The position numbers and the translations under genes are program-made. Shown piece by piece: positions 1 to 5,384 of a stretch of 5,384 nucleotides of DNA. The notes beneath the pieces are model-generated. The model saw nothing but the letters and a program-made list of their open reading frames with translations, searched no databases and was not told where the DNA came from. The stretch's first letter is position 1; each line of letters starts with the position of its first letter. This DNA is from Opitutales bacterium (lineage in GTDB: Bacteria > Verrucomicrobiota > Verrucomicrobiia > Opitutales > JAFGAQ01): assembly GCA_028704125.1 (NCBI GenBank), contig JAQVLM010000251.1, forward strand, positions 1 through 5,384, in the 5' to 3' direction.

Positions 1-1
1 G

Positions 2-181
2 GACGGCGAAGAACGGGTTTTCACCCTCAAGGTATCCAAGGTGCCCGAAGAAGAACTCATCAAGCTCGCCGAGGATTCGGGGCCCGACCCTGCAGCATCC
101 GGCGGGACGCCAGCGGGGGAGACTCCGGACCCGGAAAGCGGACATGCTCAACCGGCGTCGCTTGAGGCTTCGGTTGATTGA
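2..181 (+). CDS. C-terminal 59 codons of an unrecognised protein (5' end outside window)
   Basis: An open frame enters from the left edge and ends at TGA 179-181. The first 23 or so residues (starting DGEERVFTLKVSKVPEEEL) look like the end of a folded domain: a beta-strand-like stretch followed by a short acidic helix. The remaining 36 or so residues are low-complexity, rich in Pro, Gly, Ala, Glu, Asp and Ser, and look like a disordered acidic tail. The other two forward frames give Arg-rich or stop-interrupted translations, which supports this frame. The gene is co-directional with the acyltransferase at 226, with a 44-base gap and no terminator between them, so they may share a transcript. 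I do not recognise the family, and the visible part is too short to assign a function. Confidence 0.6.
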   Translation, partial: DGEERVFTLKVSKVPEEELIKLAEDSGPDPAASGGTPAGETPDPESGHAQPASLEASVD

Positions 182-225
182 TCTGTGTTGTGCAATCCCT
201 GAAATCCTGACAGCGTTGCTTGGTC

Positions 226-921
226 ATGGATCAGCAGAAGAGCAAGCCGAAGAAAGCCGTCAGGAAAGCAACCTATCATTATTGGGTATTGTTCCCCTTC
301 GTTTTGATCATGCGGCTGTGGATGGCAACGCTGCGTTTCCGTGCGGATCCAGAAACGCGGCTCCGGCTGAATGGACCTGGGGTTTATGTCTTCTGGCACA
401 ATCGCTTGTTTGTGATACCGGAGGTGCGCCGGCGCTATATCCGGAAAGAACGGATATGGGGCTTGATCAGTGCCAGCCGGGATGGTGCATGGACCGAGGC
501 TCTGCTCCGTTTGTTCGGGATAGGAGCGGTTCGCGGATCTTCAAATTACCGTGGCGCCCAGGCGGTAAAGGAATTGATCCGGGTGGTGCGGAGCGGAGGA
601 AGTGTCGGGGTGGCTCCGGATGGATCGACCGGACCCCGTTATGTGGTGAAGCCCGGAGCGGCGTTTGTCGCGAAGTCTTGCCGGATCCCGGTGATATTGG
701 TGAATGCGGATTTTGATCGGGCGTGGAGGCTGAAATCATGGGATCGATTCTTTTTGCCCAAGCCATTCAGTCGGGTTTATGTGAAGTGCGATCGCTTCGA
801 TGACTGGGCGAGTCTGGGCGAGGAAGATGTGGATGCTGCGGCACGCGTTATTCAGGAACGGATGCTTGCAATCCAGGAGGAAGATCCCCTTCACAGTGTT
901 GATGAGGCCAACGAATCCTGA
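226..921 (+). CDS. DUF374-type lysophospholipid acyltransferase (LPLAT) family protein
   Basis: This 231-residue protein probably transfers an acyl chain to a lipid acceptor at the inner face of the cytoplasmic membrane; the exact acceptor cannot be read from sequence. A basic N-terminus (residues 5-14) leads into a hydrophobic, aromatic stretch (about 17-36) likely to anchor it to the membrane. Family motifs follow in order: WHNRLF (57-62, with the candidate catalytic His58), ISASRDG (81-87, with Asp86), VRGSSNYRGA (102-111), and APDGSTGPR (130-138), which corresponds to the usual TPDGPRGP. The next stretch, VKPGAAFVAKSCRIPVI, also fits the family. Its length is normal for DUF374 proteins. 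ATG 226 was chosen; TTG 220 is the only other candidate before the in-frame stop at 208-210. Neither start has a clear Shine-Dalgarno sequence. The family call is firm, but the substrate (lipid A precursor, phospholipid or another lipid) is open. Confidence 0.85.
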   Translation: MDQQKSKPKKAVRKATYHYWVLFPFVLIMRLWMATLRFRADPETRLRLNGPGVYVFWHNRLFVIPEVRRRYIRKERIWGLISASRDGAWTEALLRLFGIGAVRGSSNYRGAQAVKELIRVVRSGGSVGVAPDGSTGPRYVVKPGAAFVAKSCRIPVILVNADFDRAWRLKSWDRFFLPKPFSRVYVKCDRFDDWASLGEEDVDAAARVIQERMLAIQEEDPLHSVDEANES

Positions 922-1012
922 GTCAGTTGATTGCGGGTGGGCGCGACCAAGGGTATTTGGATGAGGCTGGATGGGGGCGCGGATAGACTCTCACCTTCGG
1001 CATTCGGCGCAC

Positions 1013-1047
1013 AAAAAAACGAACCCCGTTGTGCAGGGTTCGCTTTT
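1013..1047. terminator. Bidirectional rho-independent terminator between convergent genes
   Basis: A perfect 7-bp stem, CGAACCC (1020-1026) with GGGTTCG (1036-1042), encloses a 9-base loop. Seven A's (1013-1019) flank the left side and four T's (1044-1047) the right. Read on the minus strand, the hairpin is followed by seven T's, a strong terminator for the nifJ/DHOD-like unit, whose last stop codon lies 33 bases upstream. Read on the plus strand, it is followed by CTTTT and could also end the acyltransferase transcript, whose stop is 98 bases upstream. It sits where a shared terminator for convergent genes is expected. Confidence 0.9.
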
Positions 1048-1075
1048 CAAGAGGTAATGGTCGCTTCTACTTAAA

Positions 1076-2089
1076 TCAGGGTGCCGGGGATTCCAACAGC
1101 TCCTGTGAACGCAGAATCAAGTCCACGTATTGTGCGCGTTTGTAGATGAAGCGATCATTGACATTTACCGCGGCGAGTTTGCCTCGGATGGCGTTCAGAT
1201 CGCTGAGGTTCTGCTGGCTCATCCACTGGCGGATCTCGGCAAGCATCAACTCGATCTGGTCATGACGGTGCCGGTAGAGGGTGCTGACCACTTGAACGGC
1301 AGACGCACCACTGACAATCGCCCGGATGATGTCCCGTCCCGACATAAAGCCGTTGTTGGCGCATACATCCGCTTTGACCTGCTTGAAGAGCAGTCCGGCG
1401 TAACGGCAGGCCAGCTTGTGATCGCCCTTGTTGCTCAGGTTCAGAGGAGTGGTGTGGCGGATCTCGTCGGTATCGATGTCGGACTCGAACAGGCGGTTGA
1501 ATAGCACGAATGCCTTCACGCCGAGCTGATCGACACGTGAGATGAAGTGCAGCGGGTTGCTGTAGCAGCAGCTCAGTTTGACGGCGAGCGGAATCCGGAT
1601 CTTGGCCTTAACGGCTTCGATCACACGGAGTTGGTCTGATTCAACTTCAGCTCCGGACTTTTCGAAATCGCCCGGAGTGTGGAAGAAGTTGAGTTCCAGA
1701 CCGTCCACGCCGGTGTCTTCAATCATTTGGGCGTAGTCGACCCATGATCCTTCATCCACCGCGTTGAGGCTTCCGATAACCGGAATCTTCACGCTGGCTT
1801 TTGCCTTCTTCACCCAGTGGAGGTATTCCTTTGGGCCTGAATGCTCAAGGGAAGGGAAGAATCCACCGATCTCAGCATCAACATTGCTGAGGGATTCGAT
1901 GTCGTTTTCCATCTTCCATTGTTCAAGCTGGATCTGCTCCTCGAATAGCGAGGCGCAGACCACGGCTCCGGCACCTGCCGCTTCGGCTTTCTGGATGCCT
2001 TCGACTGAGGCGGTGAGCTTGCTTGCGCCGACGATAATCGGGTTGGCGAGCTCCAATCCCATGTAACGGGTTTTTAGATTGGGTTCCAT
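1076..2089 (-). CDS. Dihydroorotate dehydrogenase-like FMN TIM-barrel protein (non-canonical active site)
   Basis: This 337-residue, cytosolic protein is a predicted FMN-binding (beta/alpha)8 barrel related to dihydroorotate dehydrogenase. The opening (YMGLELANPIIVGASKLT, residues 9-26) is the family's first strand. AVKLS (169-173, Lys171) and LFNR (196-199, Asn198) match FMN/orotate-site strands. NNGFMSGRD (245-253) with GASAVQVVSTLYR (261-273) matches the C-terminal phosphate-binding strands. True DHODs carry an N-x-S-C-P-N-like active-site loop (Ser in class 2); here the same place reads LELNFFHTP (131-139), with no Cys or Ser base. That pattern, with the following SGAEVE, fits the 'dihydroorotate dehydrogenase-like' group often found beside nifJ, so pyrimidine synthesis is unlikely to be its job. 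ATG 2089 lies 8 bases after the nifJ stop with no Shine-Dalgarno sequence, suggesting co-transcription and perhaps translational coupling. The true substrate is unknown. Confidence 0.88.
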   Translation of the reverse strand: MEPNLKTRYMGLELANPIIVGASKLTASVEGIQKAEAAGAGAVVCASLFEEQIQLEQWKMENDIESLSNVDAEIGGFFPSLEHSGPKEYLHWVKKAKASVKIPVIGSLNAVDEGSWVDYAQMIEDTGVDGLELNFFHTPGDFEKSGAEVESDQLRVIEAVKAKIRIPLAVKLSCCYSNPLHFISRVDQLGVKAFVLFNRLFESDIDTDEIRHTTPLNLSNKGDHKLACRYAGLLFKQVKADVCANNGFMSGRDIIRAIVSGASAVQVVSTLYRHRHDQIELMLAEIRQWMSQQNLSDLNAIRGKLAAVNVNDRFIYKRAQYVDLILRSQELLESPAP

Positions 2090-2097
2090 AGGTTGAA

Positions 2098-5000
2098 TCA
2101 GGAGTTTTTAAGGTTGAGGATGTTGTGGGTCCGGATCGAATTGTCCCTTGCGGCCAGCGCGGCGAGGCGTTCAGCTTCAGCCGGATTGGAGCGGGAAAGC
2201 ATCTGATAGCGGTTTTCGATTTCCTTGAATTCTCCGAATTCGATCGTGGCTTCCGGGGCGTCCCAGCTGAGTGGAGACTCGTTAGTTCCGAGTTTGGCCG
2301 GATTGTAGCGATACATCGGCCAGTAACCGGAATCGGAAGCTTTCTTCCCCTGCTGCATGGACAGACGGAGGTCGTATCCGTGGGCAATACAAGGTGCATA
2401 GGCAATTACGACCGATGGTCCCTGATAGCTTTCGGCTTCGATAATGGCTTTGACGCACTGCTCCTTGTTCACCGCCTGATTGATGCTGGCGACGTAGCAG
2501 GAATTGTAGGTTGCCATCATCAGGCCAAGGTTCTTCTTGCCCATCTGCTTGCCGTTTGCGGCAAACTTGGCCACTGCACCGCGTGGAGTCGACTTGGACG
2601 CCTGTCCTCCGGTGTTGGAGTAGACTTCGGTGTCAACGATCAGGACATTGACGTTGCGGTTGTTGGCGAGAACATGGTCAAGGCCGCCGAATCCGATGTC
2701 GTAGGCCCATCCGTCTCCTCCGAAGATCCAGATCGAGCGTTCGATGAGCAGATCCTTAAGGGATGCCGCCAAACGGAAGCGCTCGTTTCCAGGATCCTTG
2801 GCGACAAGGGCGTCGATTTCCTTCTTGATGATCTCAGCGGATGCCTTGGCGTCGAGGGTGGTCACGGACCAGTTGTCGAGGCGCTCGCGGATCAAGCCCT
2901 TGAGCGAATCCGGAATCGGATCGTTGAGCATTTCCTTAAGCAGGTTGGCCAGGAGTTTGCGACCGGAGTCAACGCTGAGTCGCATACCGAATCCAAACTC
3001 GGCATTGTCCTCAAACAGGGAGTTTGCCCAACAGGGGCCTTTTCCGGCGCTGTCCTTGGTATAGGGAGTGGTCGGGAAGGTGCCGCCATAGATCGAGGAG
3101 CATCCGGTCGCATTGGCAATAATCATGCGGTCCCCGAAGAGCTGAGTCACCATGCTAATGTAACCGATTTCTCCGCAACCCTGACAGCTGCCCGGGTATT
3201 CGAAATAGATGTCGTCGGTTTGAATGGTGTTGGCGGGAACGAGTTCCTTGAGCCAAGGAGCAACACGGGCCGCGCGACCACCTTTTTCCAAACGCTTGGT
3301 GCCGGTTGGCAAAGTGCCATCGAAGGACATCTTCGAGACCGGGAGCAAATCGCCCTTGAGACGGAGCACAGGATCAACGATTTCCTTCGCATATGCGTCG
3401 GAATCAACTGGAACCACGTCCTCCATTGGAGCGCACGCGACTTCACCTTCGGGAATGGGGACCACTTGAATGGCGTCTACCGAAGCGTCGATAGCATCCC
3501 AGTTCATCTGGACGACTTCTTTGCCCTTCTTCTTATAGGCCTTTTCAACATAGGCCTTGATCATGCTAATCGCTTCTGTTTCGGGAAGCACTCCGGAGAG
3601 CTTGAAGAAGGCGGTCTGCATAACGGTGTTGATGCGTTGTCCGAGGCCGGCCTTTTTGGCGATCTTGGAAGCATCCACGTTGTAAACCTTGATCTTCTTT
3701 TCGCGGATGGTTTTCTGCATTTCCGCAGTGAGCTTCGAGAAGACGTCCTCCGGTTTCCAACTGGAATTGAGCAGGAAGGTGCCGCCTTCGGTGATTCCTT
3801 CGAGGATGTCGTATTTGCCGATGTAATCGCGATAGTGAAGGGCGATAAAGTTGGCGTTGTTGAGAAGATACTCCGACTGAATGTGGTTTTTGCCGAAACG
3901 CAGGTGGGAAATGGTGTAACCACCCGACTTGTTGGAGTCATACTGGAAGTATCCCTGCACGAAGAGATCCGTGCCTTCCCCGATGATTTTGATGGAATTC
4001 TTGTTGGCGCCAACGGTTCCATCGGATCCATAGCCCCAGAACTTACAGCGTACGACACCCTTATCTTCAGTGTCGATTTGTTCCTTGACAGGGATGGAGA
4101 GGTGGGTGACGTCGTCTTCGATCCCGACCGAAAAGCCGTGGTGGCCATCGCGGGCGAGATGGTCGTAGACTGCCTTTACCATGGGAGGCGTGAATTCCTT
4201 CGAGCTAAGCCCGTAGCGGCCGCCGATGATCGAGATCGGCTTACCCTTGAGGGCTGCGACCGTGTCGAGGTAAAGTGGATCACCGATTGCACCTGGTTCC
4301 TTGACGCGGTCGAGCACCGCGATTTTCTTCACCGATGCCGGAATCGCTTCCACGAAATCGGCTACGGAGAACGGACGGTAGAGGACGACTTTAAGTGCAC
4401 CGACCTTTTCGCCGCGGGCGTTGAGGAAGCGAATGGTTTCGTCGATGGTTTCAGTTGCCGAACCCATCGCGATGATGATGCGTTCCGCATTCGGATCACC
4501 GATGTAAGTGTAAGGTGCGTAGCTGCGACCAGTCTTTTCGGCATACAGCTTCATGTAGCGTTTGATGATCCCGGGAGCCGCATCGTAGTAGCGGTTAACG
4601 GTTTCGCGTCCTTGGAAATAAACATCCGGGTTTTGGGCTCCAACCTTGAGGGTCGGGCGATCGGGCGAGAGTCCGCGACGGCGGAAGTCTTCGAGTGCTT
4701 CCCATGGCATCATCGACTTGAGGGTTTCGTAGTCGACCTCCTCAATCTTCTGAATGGAGTGCGATGTGCGGAATCCGTCGAAGAAATGAACAAAGGGAAT
4801 CTTGGATTCGAGGGAGGCCAGGTGGGTAATCGCTGCAATGTCCTGTGCTTCCTGGACATTCGCGGATGCCATGAATCCAAATCCGGTGGAGCGGCAGGCC
4901 ATCACATCAGAGTGATCTCCGAAAATCGAAAGCGACTGGCATGCGAGCGCACGGGCGGTTACGTGGAAGACCGTGGGAATCATTTCACCGGCGATCTTGA

Positions 5001-5295
5001 ACATGTTCGGGATCATCAGGAGCAAACCCTGTGATGCCGTGAAGGTAGTGGTCAGGGATCCAGTCACAAGTGATCCATGGCATGCGCCGGCAGCACCTGC
5101 TTCCGATTGCATCTGAACGACCTGAACCGGTTCTCCGAAGATGTTCTTTTTCTTCGCGGCTGCCCAAGCATCGGCGTATTCGCCCATGTCGGACGACGGG
5201 GTGATCGGGTAAATTGCAGCGACTTCGCTGAATGCGTAAGCAATATTCGATGCAGCGGTATTGCCGTCGATATTGACCATCTTTTTGTTAGCCAT
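2098..5295 (-). CDS. nifJ: Pyruvate:ferredoxin (flavodoxin) oxidoreductase lacking the internal ferredoxin domain
   Basis: This cytosolic enzyme of 1065 residues oxidatively decarboxylates pyruvate with CoA to acetyl-CoA and CO2, passing electrons to ferredoxin or flavodoxin. Domain order: TPP-pyrimidine/pyruvate domain (about 10-250, with YPITPSS 29-35, Glu65 and Arg115 matching Thr31, Glu64 and Arg114 of the Desulfovibrio africanus enzyme); domain II (about 268-385); gamma-type domain (about 415-610); EKR-type region (about 611-681); then directly the TPP/beta domain (about 698-1065). The TPP motif runs from GDG (860-862) to SNTGGQ (893-898). Proximal-cluster ligands Cys704, Cys707, Cys732 and Cys969 are all present. 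Absent is the two-[4Fe-4S] ferredoxin domain normally found between EKR and the TPP domain; no Cys occurs between 621 and 704. Length is about 110 residues short of the usual 1170-1200. EKR reads EKG (670-672). There is no C-terminal extension like that of D. africanus. ATG 5295 gives the expected N-terminus but has no Shine-Dalgarno sequence. Confidence 0.95.
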   Translation of the reverse strand: MANKKMVNIDGNTAASNIAYAFSEVAAIYPITPSSDMGEYADAWAAAKKKNIFGEPVQVVQMQSEAGAAGACHGSLVTGSLTTTFTASQGLLLMIPNMFKIAGEMIPTVFHVTARALACQSLSIFGDHSDVMACRSTGFGFMASANVQEAQDIAAITHLASLESKIPFVHFFDGFRTSHSIQKIEEVDYETLKSMMPWEALEDFRRRGLSPDRPTLKVGAQNPDVYFQGRETVNRYYDAAPGIIKRYMKLYAEKTGRSYAPYTYIGDPNAERIIIAMGSATETIDETIRFLNARGEKVGALKVVLYRPFSVADFVEAIPASVKKIAVLDRVKEPGAIGDPLYLDTVAALKGKPISIIGGRYGLSSKEFTPPMVKAVYDHLARDGHHGFSVGIEDDVTHLSIPVKEQIDTEDKGVVRCKFWGYGSDGTVGANKNSIKIIGEGTDLFVQGYFQYDSNKSGGYTISHLRFGKNHIQSEYLLNNANFIALHYRDYIGKYDILEGITEGGTFLLNSSWKPEDVFSKLTAEMQKTIREKKIKVYNVDASKIAKKAGLGQRINTVMQTAFFKLSGVLPETEAISMIKAYVEKAYKKKGKEVVQMNWDAIDASVDAIQVVPIPEGEVACAPMEDVVPVDSDAYAKEIVDPVLRLKGDLLPVSKMSFDGTLPTGTKRLEKGGRAARVAPWLKELVPANTIQTDDIYFEYPGSCQGCGEIGYISMVTQLFGDRMIIANATGCSSIYGGTFPTTPYTKDSAGKGPCWANSLFEDNAEFGFGMRLSVDSGRKLLANLLKEMLNDPIPDSLKGLIRERLDNWSVTTLDAKASAEIIKKEIDALVAKDPGNERFRLAASLKDLLIERSIWIFGGDGWAYDIGFGGLDHVLANNRNVNVLIVDTEVYSNTGGQASKSTPRGAVAKFAANGKQMGKKNLGLMMATYNSCYVASINQAVNKEQCVKAIIEAESYQGPSVVIAYAPCIAHGYDLRLSMQQGKKASDSGYWPMYRYNPAKLGTNESPLSWDAPEATIEFGEFKEIENRYQMLSRSNPAEAERLAALAARDNSIRTHNILNLKNS

Positions 5296-5346
5296 GGATG
5301 ATAATCAAGTTGAGTTAGCTTCTGCGATTCCGGATGGATCCGTTTT

Positions 5347-5365
5347 GAGGCCACCTCCTGGCCTC
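5347..5365 (-). repeat. Perfect 7-bp inverted repeat upstream of nifJ (possible leader hairpin)
   Basis: GAGGCCA (5347-5353) and TGGCCTC (5359-5365) are exact reverse complements separated by 5 bases. In the nifJ transcript orientation the loop reads GGAGG. The hairpin is about 50 bases upstream of the nifJ start codon. Neither strand has a T-run after the stem, so it is not a standard intrinsic terminator. It may be a leader structure, an operator, or simply lie within the end of an upstream gene; the sequence alone does not decide. Confidence 0.5.
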
Positions 5366-5384
5366 GGACGCTCCGCAATCATTG

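Noticed and set aside
144..716. Plus-strand open frame of 190 codons overlapping the acyltransferase start
   Set aside because: It overlaps the clear DUF374 gene in another frame, and its translation is Cys/Gly/Arg-rich without motifs. It is a shadow.
922..1075. Small gene or RNA in the gap between the convergent genes
   Set aside because: Apart from the terminator hairpin the gap shows no credible start codon with coding character and no tRNA-like structure.
1923..2405. Minus-strand open frame of 160 codons spanning the nifJ/DHOD-like junction
   Set aside because: It overlaps the conserved C-terminus of nifJ and the conserved N-terminus of the DHOD-like gene out of frame, and its Ser/Arg/Pro-rich translation has no family resemblance.
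3184..3288. Possibility that the missing ferredoxin domain reflects a frameshift, with the domain hidden in another frame
   Set aside because: The nifJ frame is continuous on both sides and only about 100 bases separate the flanking motifs, too few to hide a domain of roughly 100 residues. No CxxCxxCxxxCP motif is seen in the neighbouring frames.
3561..4148. Minus-strand open frame of 195 codons inside nifJ
   Set aside because: It is an out-of-frame, Ser/Thr/Pro-rich shadow of nifJ; the nifJ frame there encodes the recognisable gamma-type domain.
5347..5365. Hairpin upstream of nifJ as an intrinsic terminator of an upstream transcript
   Set aside because: On the minus strand the stem is followed by CAAAACGG with no T-run; on the plus strand it is followed by GGACG. 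Neither fits a rho-independent terminator.

Overview
The window looks like ordinary chromosome from a bacterium with anaerobic or fermentative metabolism. Base composition is moderately GC-rich by eye. The protein styles resemble Verrucomicrobiota (Opitutae-like) relatives, but that is an impression from sequence feel and not a database result. There are three complete genes and one gene tail, with no mobile element, CRISPR array, tRNA or rRNA that I can see.

Layout. Positions 2-181 (+) hold the last 59 codons of an unrecognised gene with an acidic, Pro/Gly/Ala-rich tail. Positions 226-921 (+) encode a DUF374-type lysophospholipid acyltransferase family protein. A 154-base gap follows, holding a bidirectional intrinsic terminator at about 1013-1047. 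On the minus strand, converging on that terminator, is a two-gene unit. It starts with a pyruvate:ferredoxin (flavodoxin) oxidoreductase, nifJ, at 5295-2098, followed after only 8 bases by a dihydroorotate dehydrogenase-like flavoprotein at 2089-1076. The last 89 bases (5296-5384) are the nifJ upstream region and contain a perfect 7-bp hairpin.

How the genes work together. The minus-strand pair is a redox unit. NifJ oxidises pyruvate to acetyl-CoA and CO2 and delivers low-potential electrons to a carrier. The DHOD-like protein is a predicted FMN TIM-barrel of unknown substrate that is probably co-transcribed with it. The acyltransferase on the other strand belongs to envelope lipid metabolism and is not obviously linked.

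Main discovery. This NifJ is 1065 residues long. The pyruvate and TPP residues and all four proximal-cluster cysteines are present, but the internal two-[4Fe-4S] ferredoxin domain of single-chain PFORs is missing. A linker of about 22 residues containing no cysteine joins the EKR region directly to the TPP domain, and the EKR signature itself reads EKG. If real, this is a single-chain PFOR reduced to one iron-sulfur cluster, like the two-subunit archaeal 2-oxoacid oxidoreductases. Its co-transcribed neighbour likewise lacks the catalytic SCPN-type motif of true dihydroorotate dehydrogenases.
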